Part shown: positions 48,165-59,360 of the stretch, one piece after another
Numbering within the stretch: position 1 is the stretch's first letter
Layout of the letters: each line of letters starts with the position of its first letter
Origin: Achatina immaculata
Taxonomy: Eukaryota > Mollusca > Gastropoda > Stylommatophora > Achatinidae
Length of the DNA: 64,000 nt
Assembly (NCBI GenBank): GCA_009760885.1
Contig: CM019719.1
Coordinates: 27,585,084 to 27,649,083 of the forward strand
Reading direction: 5' to 3'
Notes under the pieces: generated by a model
What the model saw: the letters and a program-made list of their open reading frames with translations, nothing else
Told to the model about the DNA's origin: nothing
The model's database searches: none
Made by a program: the position numbers and the translations under genes

Positions 48165-50485
48165 AAACACGGGCCTCTCTGCTAGGAAACACAGGCCTCT
48201 CTGCTAGGAAACATGGGCCTCTCTGCTAGGAAACATGGGTCTCTCTGCTAGGAAACACGGACCTCTCTGCTAGGAAACATGGACCTCTCTGCTAGGAAAC
48301 ACAGGCCTCTCAGTTAGGAAACATGGGCCTCTCTGCCAGAAAACACAAACCTCTCTGCTAGGAAACATGAACCTCTCTGCTAGGAAACATGGACCTCTCT
48401 GCTAGGAAACACGGACCTCTCTGCTAGGAAACATGGACCTCTCTGCTAGGAAACACGGGCCTCTCTGCCAGGAAACACGGGCCTCTCTGCTAGGAAACAA
48501 GGGCCTCTCTGCTAGGAAACATGGACCTCTCTGCTAGGAAACATGGGCCTCTCTGCTAGGAAACATGGGCCTCTCTGCTAGGAAACATGGGCCTCTCTGC
48601 TAGGAAACATGGGCCTCTCTTCTAGGACACATGGGCCTCTCTGCTAGGAAACATGGGCCTTTCAGCTAGGAAACATGGACCTCTCTGCTAGGAAACATGG
48701 ACCTCTCTGCTAGAAAACACGGGCCTCTCTGTCAGGACACATGGGCCTCTCTGTCAGGACACATGGGTCTCTCAGCTAGGAAACATGGGCCTTTCTGCTA
48801 GGAAACATGGATCTCTCTGCTAGGAAACACGGATCTGTCTGCTAGGAAACACGGGCCTCTCTGCTAGGAAACATGGGCCTCTCTGCTAGGAAACATGGGC
48901 CTCTCTGCTAGGAAACATGGGCCTCTCTGCTAGGAAACATGGGCCTCTCTGCTAGGAAACATGGGCCTCTCTGCTAGGAAACATGGGCCTCTCTGCTAGG
49001 AAACATGGGCCTCTCTGCTAGGAAACACGGGCCTCTCTGCTAGGAAACATGGGCCTCTCTGCTAGGAAACACGGGCCTCTCTGCTAGGAAACACGGATCT
49101 GTCTGCTAGGAAACACGGGCCTCTCTGCTAGGAAACATGGGCCTCTCTGCTAGGAAACATGGGCCTCTCTGCTAGGAAACATGGATCTCTCTGCTAGGAA
49201 ACATGGGCCTGTCTGCTAGGAAACACGGGCCTCTCTGCTAGGAAACATGGGCCTTTCAGCTAGGAAACATGGGCCTGTCTGCTAGGAAACATGGATCTCT
49301 CTGCTAGGAAACATGGGCCTCTCTGCTAGGAAACATGGGCCTGTCTGCTAGGAAACATGGATCTCTCTGCTAGGAAACATGGGCCTCTCTGCTAGGAAAC
49401 ATGGGCCTCTCTGCTAGGAAACATGGATCTCTCTGCTAGGAAACATGGGCCTGTCTGCTAGGAAACATGGGCCTTTCTGCTAGGAAACATGGGCCTTTCA
49501 GCTAGGAAACATGGGCCTCTCTGCTAGGAAACATGGGCCTCTCTGCTAGGAAACATGGACCTTTCAGCTAGGAAACATGGACTTCTCTGCTAGGAAACGT
49601 GGACCTCTCTGCTAGGAAACATGGATCTCTCTGCTAGGAAACATGGACCTCTCTGCTAGGAAACATGGGCCTTTCAGCTAGGAAACATGGGCCTTTCAGC
49701 TAGGAAACATGGGCCTCTCAGCTAGGAAACATGTGCCTCTCTGCTAGGAAACATGGGCCTCTCTGCTAGGAAACATGGGCCTCTCTGCTAGGAAACATGG
49801 GCCTCTCTGCTAGGAAACATGGACCTCTCTGCTAGAAAACACGGGCCTCTCTGTCAGGACACATGGGCCTCTCTGTCAGGAAACATGGGTCTCTCAGCTA
49901 GGAAACATGGGCCTCTCTGCTAGGAAACATGGACCTCTCTGCTAGAAAACACGGATCTGTCTGCTAGGAAACACAGGCCTCTCTGCTAGGAAACATGGAC
50001 CTCTCTGATAGGAAACATGGGCCTTTCTGCTAGGAAACATGGGCCTTTCAGTTAGGAAATATGGACCTCTCTGCTAGGAAACATGGGCCTCTCTTCTAGG
50101 AAACATGGACCTTTCTGCTAGGAAACATGGACTTCTCTGCTAGGAAACGTGGACCTCTCTGCTAGGAAACATGGACCTCTCTGCTAGGAAACGTGGATCT
50201 CTCTGCTAGGAAACATGGGCCTCTCTGCTAAGAAACATGGACCTCTCTGCTAGGAAACATGGGCCTCTCTGCTAGGAAACATGGACCTCTCTGCTAGGAA
50301 ACATGGGCCTTTCAGCTAGGAAACATGGGCCTTTCAGCTAGGAAACATGGGCCTCTCAGCTAGGAAACATGGGCCTTTCAGCTAGGAAACATGGGCCTCT
50401 CTGCTAGGAAACATGGGCCTTTCAGCTAGGAAACATGGGCCTTTCAGCTAGGAAACATGGGCCTTTCAACTAGGAAACATGGGCT
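48165..50485. repeat. 22-bp minisatellite, about 105 copies
   Basis: The largest array in the window: about 2.3 kb of ggaaacatgggcctctctgc followed by ta. Variants (ggg/gga, atg/acg, cctctc/cctttc/cctgtc, tgct/agct) recur in blocks, indicating duplication of multi-unit segments. Stops in all frames exclude coding. Confidence 0.98.
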
Positions 50486-50489
50486 CAAA

Positions 50490-50850
50490 TGACAGTTAGG
50501 TCCACATTCCTTTCTGTCAGAGTCAAAATTACAGTAAAAGAAAAACCCAGGCTAAAAACATGGAGTTGACCACTCTATCTAAGCAGCCATAAATCTCTTA
50601 AACTGATGGTGCTTTCTCTAGGTGATGCCGGGGAAACTTGTATATGTGATGTAACCAATTGCTGTTTTTTTTTTTTTATCAATGCAGCAATGACAAAAAT
50701 AGTCAGTTTGAAATTGTTAGGGTAAATAAATTCATTCACATCTGCAATTATAATCTTTTTTTTTCCCTAACCAAACACTGTTCAGTTCTGATGACAACAT
50801 TTGGACTTTTCTAAAACAGAGTTTTCTACTTAGTAAAAAAAACAGAAGAG
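50490..50850. other. no recognised feature
   Basis: AT-rich unique sequence. Confidence 0.4.
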
Positions 50851-50854
50851 TTTG

Positions 50855-51118
50855 GCACTGAAGACTTGTTGAAGACTTGCACACATAATGAATTTACTTG
50901 TTGAAGACTTGCACACATAATGGAAATAAATAATTTATATGTTGAAGAGTTGCAAATGTAATGGAAATGAAAAAATTACTTGTTGAAGACTTGCACACAT
51001 AATGAATTTACTTGTTGAAGAGTTGCACACATAATGGAAATAAATAATTTATATGTTGAAGAGTTGCAAATGTAATGGAAATGAAAAAATTACTTGTTGA
51101 AGACTTGCATACATAATG
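50855..51118. repeat. composite 23/43/58-bp repeat
   Basis: Modules ttgttgaagacttgcacaca and taatggaaataaataattta alternate in about seven copies, including a duplicated pair of longer blocks. Confidence 0.88.
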
Positions 51119-51194
51119 GAGGGCCAGTTTTTAAGTTCGTTTCCTTAAAAAATTAAGAAAAATGGCTGTTTACATCAGAGAAGACATTTCTAAA

Positions 51195-51268
51195 GCTGGT
51201 AGACAAGATCAATGAGCAACTAAAATAGCTGCAACTAAAATAGTTGCCCATCGATCTTGTCTACCAGC
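51195..51268. repeat. 27-bp inverted repeat (hairpin)
   Basis: gctggtagacaagatcaatg agcaact and its near-exact reverse complement (25 of 27) are separated by 20 bp. Confidence 0.88.
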
Positions 51269-51574
51269 TTCTCTCATTCACTGATTCTTCCAGTATTTGA
51301 GTGGCATAACTGACATGGGTCCCCAAACGGTGATGCAGTTACATTTTATTTTGCTCCAATGTAACACTGACAGGGTTGATTGTTCATCAATGCAAGTAGA
51401 TGTTCAGAGTTATGTTTAGGCAGGCTAAATAAAATGAAAAGTAGCACATTTCTAATGCAACCCACATTTTTAAAATATAGAGTAACTCCTTCTAGTTTAT
51501 TTCTACTGAAATCTTTTTAACACAGTTTATTCTGACATAGTATGGAAAACAATTCAGAAGTGAAAGAGTTAATG

Positions 51575-51785
51575 TACTTGCCTCTCATACTGAGGTTCAG
51601 TACAGGCTTAAGAAACCCCAGTCAGCTCAACTATAAAAAAAGGATACCTGGCTCTTTCTGGAGCAGGGAGTAGAAAGAGTATGAGGTAACATACCAGCCA
51701 TTTCATCTAGTCGATTGTTGACAGGTCAATACAAAATATCAGGACTAGGATTGTGTCCCCTATTTGCTTACATGGCTTGGAATAT
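51575..51785 (+). mobile_element. SINE (family B), decayed
   Basis: Head tacttgcctctcatactgag, ggttcagtacaggctt; body ggatacctggctctttctgg and tcgattgttgacaggtcaat. It matches the family B order seen at 34296 and 47640. Confidence 0.65.
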
Positions 51786-52164
51786 GTTTTTGTATTTTTT
51801 ATATTTTTGTTTTAAATTGACAACACTACAACCTTGTTTGTGTTGTAAGGTTTAATCTCTTTGCATATGCATTTACACATGGTATGTATAATATGATAGT
51901 AAAAATATAATATTATAAGCTTGTTACATTATAATATCTGAAGTAATGTCTTGTAGTAAAATTTGTTCAGTTTAATGACGTAATACATCTAATCCAGTAT
52001 CAGCTTTTTGTCAGTTTATGACCTGATGTGAAAAAAAAACACCAGGAAATGTACAAAAGAAACCATGCACACAGAGAGTTGCACGGAAACAGAATGAGAG
52101 GTTGCTTGTGTGCATGAGAGACAGCTACAGGAAGTAACAGAAAACGTATGTATATCTTATATGT
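51786..52164. other. no recognised feature
   Basis: AT-rich unique sequence. Confidence 0.4.
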
Positions 52165-52475
52165 AGTACAGCACAATCTTATATGAAGAACACCAGAATA
52201 TTATATGAAGAACACCAGAATCTTATATGAAGAACACAAGAATCTTATATGAAGAACACCAGAATCTTATATGAAGAACACCAGAATCTTATATGAAGAA
52301 CACAAGAATCTTATATGAAGAACACCAGAATCTTATATGAAGAACACAAGAATCTTATATGAAGAACACCAGAATCTTATATGAAGAACACCAGAATCTT
52401 ATATGAAGAACACAAGAATCTTATATGAAGAACACAAGAATCTTATATGAAGAACACCAGAATCTTATATGAAAT
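52165..52475. repeat. 22-bp minisatellite, about 14 copies
   Basis: Unit gaagaacaccagaatcttat followed by at; ACC/ACA variants alternate. Confidence 0.95.
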
Positions 52476-52508
52476 ACACCACAAAGTTCTGTCTATTTGC
52501 CCACCCCC

Positions 52509-52597
52509 TACACACACACACACACACATGCACGCACGCATGCATGCATGCACACACACACACACACCCACATACACGCATGCACACACACACACAG
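52509..52597. repeat. (CA)n / (GCAT)n microsatellite
   Basis: cacacacacaca interspersed with gcatgcatgcatgcac. Confidence 0.95.
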
Positions 52598-52792
52598 AGC
52601 AAGTTTTATAACACAGGAGATCACAGCCAAGATCATTTATGTTCCAGGGATAATGCAGGCTGTTATTCTTACTTTATTGTGCTGTACACGTTTCATGTCC
52701 GAAAATTATCCTTACTGAGAGGAGCATTGAAATTATCACTGAATAGTAATATCTATGAGTAGTAGATTACAACTTTACAGATCATGCTAACT

Positions 52793-53053
52793 TGTTGTGA
52801 GCAACAGATATAATAATATATGTCCAGGATTTCCATGAGACTGAAAATTTTAATCTAGTTGATCCACTAGGGTTAGCAGCATGGGAAAGACTGCTTCAGA
52901 TTGTCATTTGTCAGTAGCTTTGATGAAAGGCAGCTGTCAACATTTTTCTTTTGGAAATATTACTTCCACTGAATTTACATGAAATGACTGCACATATCAT
53001 AAGAGATTCTGAGAAAAACAACGTTATTAAACCCTTACTTTCATGATTTGTTG
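52793..53053 (+). repeat. direct duplication, copy 1, block 1
   Basis: About 95 percent identical to 63313-63580 (tgagcaacag, gtccaggatttccatgagac, gaaaggcagctgtcaacatt, ttgaaatattacttcc-like). Confidence 0.95.
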
Positions 53054-53559
53054 TCTACATTTTCATGATGAAATTTTTACAGTAACACTTGCTGAGCATT
53101 TTAATTCAAAAGATCAGAATGAAACAACTACATTAGGAGAAGTGGTAGTCTCATTAAATTATAAGCTCTGAACTCTGATAGAACTACATCATCCAGCTCT
53201 GACCATCATCCTCAGATCTGTGCTGAACTCCAGCTTGTTCTCTTTATTACTAAAACAGTAAATTACACTCTATGCATATATTTACGTTTTGTGACTGCAT
53301 GAGTTATGCAATGCACACAAACTTCTGACCATAGATTAAATTTATTTGACAAAATTCTCTTTACTGGTTTGTGAAATGAATTCTTTCAATGAACTATGCT
53401 TAAAATTAACAGTGGTACCCACTGTCCTAGTTTGTGAACATTAGTTTTGTTTCATTAAAATGCTCATGTGTTATTCATGAATGATAAAAATGGTCTGGAT
53501 CAATTAGGATTTATCTCAACATTCCAGTTCAATGTTATCTAGTCATCACACGAACTTTG

Positions 53560-54290
53560 CAACAGATGTTCCATGTCATGATGCATGCCCCTAAAAATGG
53601 TCCATGCCATCTGGGCTTTTGTTATCAGCTCCAAGAACATGTGCCAAAGTTTCTCTTTGCTGTTACATGTAATGTACTCCACCTGATCCATGTAATGTAT
53701 TCCTTCTGCTTCAAGTATTGGCTCCAGCTATTCCTTGTAATGTGCTCCAACTATTTCATGTAACGTGCTCCAGATGATTAATGTAATATGCTCTAGCTGT
53801 TTCATGTAATGTGCTCCTATTGTTCCATGACATGTGCCCCAGCTATACCATGCAGTGTGCCCCAAATGATAATATTTTGCAACTGGTTTATCTTTTACCA
53901 TGTTCTTAGTTATATCAAACTTTGTGTTCCAACTTCTCTACGCTGTGCTTCTCATTATCCCATGCTGTACACTCTCAATATCCTTTTGTTACATGCATTT
54001 TGCTCTAGCTCTCCCATGCCTTGGTTAAATTTTCCCATGCCACGCACACTAGTTCTCCCAAGTTTTGTACACCAGTTATCCCTTGTCTTGAGCGCTGTCA
54101 CTATCATACGTTTCAGACCATCCCATGCCGTGTGCAAATATATTCTATACTGTGCCGTTTACCCCAATTATCCAATGTTATGTACCCCATTTATCCCAAA
54201 CTGTGTGACCCAGATATCACCTGTCTTGTGTCCAGTCTTTGTCATACAATGCACACAACCTGTCCAATGCTCTCCACAGTGTAACTGCAT
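53560..54290. repeat. degenerate 20-24-bp minisatellite
   Basis: Decayed units of the form (tt/at)(c)catg(c/t)a(a/g)tgt(g)(c)cc(c)ca, seen as tgtaatgtgctccaactatt and related forms. The 193-codon open frame in it is Cys/Pro-rich low-complexity sequence and not regarded as a gene. Confidence 0.7.
53805..54225 (+). repeat. direct duplication, copy 1, block 2
   Basis: Matches 63582-64000 (gaccatgtgccccagctata-like, accatgcagtgtg, tgttccagct/ccaacttctc region, cactatcatacgtttcagac). In copy 2 it follows block 1 directly. Confidence 0.9.
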
Positions 54291-54299
54291 TAGAACACA

Positions 54300-55450
54300 C
54301 ACACACATATACATATATATGTTGGCATATAAATTACCAGCATTCAAACCGAACTTTGCTTTTCTCTATTGCACATCTTCATTTGTATAAAACCACGGGG
54401 TACTAACTGACCTCTTTTAAGTTATTTGTAAATATTTGTATATGTTTACTGTAAATTATCAGGCATAGAAATGCGAGCATAGATTCAGTCACAGTACAAA
54501 CTATTATGTTACATAGAATTAGTTGGTAATATTACTGCTAATGTAGTACAAACTGTTATATTACATAGCCTTAATTTGTAATGTTACTGCTAAGGTAATT
54601 TTGATCTGTGATGGATGTTTGTTTAATATAGCAGAAATAGTAACATTAAACGAAACACAATGATTTGAAAATTGTATGGCTTGTATGTTTGTCTGCTCAC
54701 ATGTCCATCCTTTCATTTATCTGTCTCTCAGTCTATCCAGGCATGTTTTTGTTCAACTGTCAGTTTGCTTTCTTTATCATTTTATCAAGTTTTTAACTGT
54801 TTTTGTGTGTCTTTTTATCCTCCAAAGTATCCATCCCTTTGCCCTCTTTATGAGCCTGTGAAAATGTATGACAAGGCTGCATTTGTTCATCTACTTCTCG
54901 TGTAACTGGGCCTTTGTTCTGCCATTAAAAAAAACAAAGGTTGAATGGTAGGAAATACTGCAAAATAGAACTCCAGCCAATCATCAAAAATTTTTTTTGT
55001 TTTATACTGGAATATGAACTAAAGTGAAATAATAAAAGAAATCCTTTGACAAGTTTGCAGTCAGCAGATATGAAAAGCCTATGACAGACAGGTTTTCATG
55101 GAATATACTTCTATATGTTATTCAAGGTTTAACGCTATGCTGTTTGGCCAAAGGCTTGATAGACTATTTCTATACTAGTGTAAACTCACATACACAGTTA
55201 TTATATGCACGCCCACATGTACATCTTGGCAGCACACACATAACACAGATAATATGTATGACGTGTACTTCTTGACAAATAATATTCATGAATTATTTCT
55301 ATTTTTCTTGTAACATTTGACTTGTATTTGTTCAGTGTAGACACGATATTTCTAGAGAAACTAGCACAGATGAAGAAAATGTAGCAAGATACCAACAAGA
55401 AAACAAAAGTTATGTTTACTAAGACCTTGCATATTCCCAGTGGCAACATC
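54300..55450. other. no recognised gene
   Basis: AT-rich. A tandem block at 54495-54600 repeats acatag-ttagttggtaat-like and gttactgctaa. No gene recognised. Confidence 0.4.
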
Positions 55451-55451
55451 A

Positions 55452-55775
55452 GTCATTTGCAAGTCCCTTGCGGAACTTTGCCTCCTTAACAGCACTCCTG
55501 TAGTCCTCTCGGTTGTGAACAAGATGCCATGCTGCTGATGCATCCATTTGCAGATCACCAGCAATGTCTTGCAGCCATCTTCGACTTGGTCTTCATCTCT
55601 TTCTTTTTCCCATTATGTATCCTTCCAAGATAGTCTTCTCTAGATTATCATGGCATTTAATGTGTCCACAAAATTTAAGTTTTCTTTGTTTATTCATCTT
55701 TACTAGCCAGCCTTCTTCAATATTTAAGTTCTTGTAGTATAGATATATTTGTTCTATTTTGTGTCCATGATATTT
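55452..55775 (-). mobile_element. LINE 3' end, truncated
   Basis: The minus strand carries KLKFCGHIKCHDNLEKTILE and onward to the conserved tail (DASA-x-HLVHNREDY, VKEAKFRKG). Same family as 38937-39325. Its 5' side is cut by the plus-strand LINE that begins at about 55780. Confidence 0.85.
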
Positions 55776-55779
55776 GAAG

Positions 55780-56750
55780 AATGGATATGTCTGTGCAGTC
55801 AAAACAAAAGAAGGGATGAGTGAATGGTTGCAGACTGAAACAGGCGTGAAACAAGGATGTATATTGTCTCCTTTGCTTTTTGGAATTACAATAGACTTCA
55901 TAATGAAAAAATGCTGCACAGGTAACACAGGTAATGACCAGGTACCTGGAACCCAAATAGAAGATATTGATTTTGCTGATGACATAACTCTTATCAGTAA
56001 CAATGTGAATTCCATGCAAGAAAAAACAGATAGCCTGTCTTCACTGGCTAGCAAAATAGGACTTGAAATTAACAAGGACAAAACAAAAATAATGAAAACT
56101 CCCATAATCAAAATGGCACATATGCGTAGAAGGGACAGATATTGAAGAAGTCAGTCAATTTGCATACCTTGGCATAGACTAGGATGGTGACACCAGAAAG
56201 GAAGTTAGAATTGCAAAAGCAGCATAGATCTTCAAGAATCTTGAGAAAATATGGCATTCAAAAGTTATAAGGACAAAAGCTAAGTTAAGACTATTCAATT
56301 CAAATATAGTATCCACCCTTTTTTATGCATGCGAAATCTGGAAAACAACTAAAGAAATAGACAAGAAATTAGACTCTTTTGAAAACAAACGCTTAAGGAA
56401 AATACTCGGTATCAAGTGGAACGAATTCAAGAACAGTGCAGAGATAAGACAGATGACTGAACAACAACCAGTTTCATGGGTGATCAGGAAAAGGAGATGG
56501 ACATATGCTGGTCACTTGATGAGAAGAAATTCAGAGAATCCCAAAACAAGCTATCAAGTGGAACACAACAGGGCAAAGAAAAAGAGGCAGACCCCGTGAA
56601 ACTCTAAAGAGGACATGGTTAAGAGAGGCCAAATTTGCAGGCATAAAATCCCTTGAAAGGCTCGCCGAAGACAGGGAAAATTGGTAAACTATCTTACGAG
56701 CCCTATGTGAGGTTTAACTGCACGGGAACGATATAAGATATAAGACTTCA
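55780..56750 (+). mobile_element. LINE reverse transcriptase, partial
   Basis: The plus strand encodes the polymerase core of a non-LTR reverse transcriptase: TGVKQGCILSPLLFGITIDF and then DIDFADDITLIS, the F-A-D-D catalytic motif. After stops or a frame shift near 56145 comes the C-terminal part ([35 protein letters not shown]). It is 5'-truncated and decayed. The first 123 codons (55774-56145) remain open. Confidence 0.92.
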
Positions 56751-56754
56751 CAGT

Positions 56755-57319
56755 AGAGCAGTAGACAATGGAGACAGCACAGAGGACATCAGCAGCAGAC
56801 TTACTAGAGCAAACCAGGCTTTTGATATGGAAATCAAAAAAGAAAAAACTGGGCATGAGTGCGGGAGTCAGGATATTTGGGAGTAGTGTTCTGGGTGTGC
56901 TGCTCTGTGGAGGTGAGTGCTGGAAAGTCACCGAGACCATGGAGGGCAGGTTGAACTCTTTCCAGACTGGGTGTTTGCGAGGAATTGGAAAAATGTTTTG
57001 GCCGGGCACCATATGAAGTGGCATCTTCTTGGCAGAGGTGCAGATGAGGCCACTGACAGCAGTTGTTCAGGGGGGGGGGGCGTTGGCTGTGGTTGGTACA
57101 TGTGCTCCGGGTGACTGACGGCTCACTGCCAGGGGTGGGGCTGGGATGTACACCGCGGGGGGACAGAAGTGGGGATGGACCAAGGGAGACATGGGGAAGA
57201 GCAACAGAAAGGATGCTGAGCAGTGGAGGGCTCACCTGGGCAAGAGCAGAAAAAAAGGCGAAGGACAGGCATTTATGGAAAACACTTGCAGAAGCCCCAT
57301 GTGCGCTGGGCACTAACGG

Positions 57320-57352
<33 letters not shown>
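56755..57352 (+). mobile_element. LINE 3' end with (GA)n tail
   Basis: The plus strand reads VLGVLLCGGECWKVTETMEG, then GCLRGIGKMFWPGTI. After shifts it continues [20 protein letters not shown], ending in (ga)n at 57324-57353. Family D, as at 32470 and 46460. It abuts the LINE fragment on its left and the transporter fragment on its right. Confidence 0.85.
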
Positions 57353-57356
<4 letters not shown>

Positions 57357-57370
57357 GACTTCGAGTTACT

Positions 57371-58140
57371 ATGCTGGTGTTTGTTGTTCTGGCCGATCTT
57401 GCCATATTTTTAACTTACTTCACTGCAGAAGTCTCGACTGGCTACCTGAGTATAACCCTCGGTGTCATGAGTGGACTGACTGTAGGGGGTATAGCTTGTG
57501 TGTCAATTTACTACATGTGTGCTTGGTTTCCTAATTATGTGGGACGCGCATGCGCTTTAGCGTCCTGCTCTACTGGCGGAGGTAGCATATTCAGTAACGC
57601 TGTTATAACAAGCTACATAAATCCTGACAATCTCCAGCCAAATATTGTCCATCACATGGCTGTGTACTTCTCTCAGAATGACTTACTGGACAGAGTCCCA
57701 AAGGTGTTTCTTGTTTTTGGAGCCATATCTTTCGTTATGCATTTCTTGGATTGGATACTCTACAATCCCCTTCATGTTCTTATGAATCTCCAAAGGAAAG
57801 CTGCAACATTTACTCTAAGACAGTCGAAACCATAACTGCAGACACCTCCAATACAGAGTTCCCTCTTGCATCATGTGAGCATAGATTATACATCGAGGAT
57901 ACTTACAATTCTAATGCAAACGCCACACCAACTTTAGAAGAGCCTTCTGACAAGAGTACTAACACAGTTTCAAACACGGTACAAGAAGTTCAGGACATCG
58001 AGGACAAGTCGCCACTGGAAATGTTACAAATGAAGACCTTCTATATCCTCTGGTATTCAGTAGGAATTCTCATGAATGCCTTCCTATTGAAAAACGATTT
58101 TTACAAACAGTTTGGACAAGCCGCAATGTATTTTTTTTAA
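57371..58140 (+). pseudogene. MFS transporter, oxalate/formate antiporter-like, broken
   Basis: Part of a twelve-helix major-facilitator membrane transporter. The first frame (57371-57835) has hydrophobic segments at residues about 1-20, 25-50 and 115-135, and the diagnostic block WFPNYVGRACALASCSTGGG plus TSYINPDNLQP. FSQNDLLDRVPKVFLVFGAI, the helix-6 approach, follows. A different frame (57751-58140) then carries a hydrophilic loop and SPLEMLQMKTFYILW, the start of helix 7, before a stop. Possible further remnants (RIGA-stop-NWSFDWLTQTLASLL) occur near 58220. No introns appear, and the frame change and stops point to a dead or retrocopied gene. Substrate cannot be stated. Confidence 0.75.
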
Positions 58141-58144
58141 TCGT

Positions 58145-58588
58145 AGCCTGCCCCAGTCAAATGTTATTGTAAAGTTTTGGTTAAAAAATTAAAACGTTCT
58201 GTTCCCATATTTAGCTTCCAGAATAGGCGCCTAAAACTGGTCCTTTGACTGGCTGACACAGACGTTGGCGAGCCTGCTCTGTCAGTGTGAACTCAGGTCA
58301 GTTCTAAGAGATGGACAAGGTCAGTATGAGACTGCAGATGGCCTATTTCGTAGAGCGACAAGGTTAACGGGCCCAGAAGACCAGTCACCGGGTTTGTCAC
58401 CTGTACTTCACCTGCATCTCCCCTCCCTAGTGCTCCATTGTTCAGATATCAGCTTGAAATGTTTTATAGAAAACTTAATGCTCACCTAAGCTGATGGTGT
58501 TTTCTGAGCTCATTGTTGAAATCATATTACAGAGTGAAGACACTGCTTACTGATGCCTTCGCTAAATGTCTTATTTAAAGTGAAGAAT
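58145..58588. other. no intact gene
   Basis: Possible decayed continuation of the transporter at 58215-58280; otherwise nothing recognised. Confidence 0.4.
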
Positions 58589-58589
58589 C

Positions 58590-58690
58590 TTTTAGCGGTG
58601 CTAGTTGGCTAAGTCGATAGTGCGCTGTTCTCTCGTGGCTAGACGGCTGCTCGTCCTGCCGGAGTCCGTGTTCGAATCCCAGGTAATTCT
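58590..58690 (+). mobile_element. tRNA-derived SINE-like head
   Basis: gcggtgctagttggctaagt, gatagtgcgctgttctctcg and B box tgttcgaatccca. It is too long between boxes for a functional tRNA. Confidence 0.6.
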
Positions 58691-58699
58691 CTTGTGATT

Positions 58700-59315
58700 T
58701 TTCTTTCTCTCACGTCTCACTAAAGTGCTTAATCTAAGATTTTTTCGAGGTCTAATCCTACAAAACTGTGTTTTCTTACTTTACCAAGAATCTGTCTAGT
58801 ACTGAGAGTCTCACTACTTGGCATATGATGTTTATAGTTCAGTGAGACCACACAGGCAAGCGAACAGCTTTTCCCCAAAGCATAGCTTCACTATCAATAT
58901 CTCCACCATCATTTAGAGACTTCAACAGCTCAGTACAGACAATAAAATCTGTTGAAGACGTCCTCACCATGGAAGTTTTCTTATTTCCGCAGAACAAATA
59001 CCCTTTATGTCTGTTTTAGTCTGTCTGGTGAGTGCTTTCCCGTCGACATTTGCTCAGTTTATATTATCTGGAATTATCCTTGTCCTAATGTTCTGATGCT
59101 GAGTGTTTTCAAGGAACAAAAATTAAGTTCTTCACATTTCGTTACTTTGCTGTGGTCTGTCATCTTGTCTTCATTATTCTGAACAGGCAGAGAAATGTGA
59201 AAATCTAAAGCCCGTTTTGTTTTTAATCTTCGTGTCTTACATATGTTCTCTCTCTAGAAATAATTGTCTAACAATCACTGTGTGTTTATTTAACAGCTGC
59301 AGAAATTCTGTTAAT
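58700..59315. other. no recognised gene
   Basis: Nothing recognised. Confidence 0.4.
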
Positions 59316-59317
59316 CA

Positions 59318-59360
59318 TTATCATCATTATCATCATCAGGTGCCATGCCGACCGCTATAC
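59318..59360 (-). mobile_element. LINE 3' tail remnant
   Basis: The minus strand reads cggtcggcatggcacctgat then (gat)n, matching the tail of the element at 12655-12874. Confidence 0.6.

Noticed and set aside
48165..50485. CRISPR-like array of 22-bp repeats
   Set aside because: Units are directly contiguous with no unique spacers, and the window is eukaryotic.
53809..54390. 193-codon Cys/Pro-rich frame as a possible secreted peptide or membrane protein
   Set aside because: The sequence is a decayed 20-24-bp repeat and the duplicated copy near the window end does not keep the frame.
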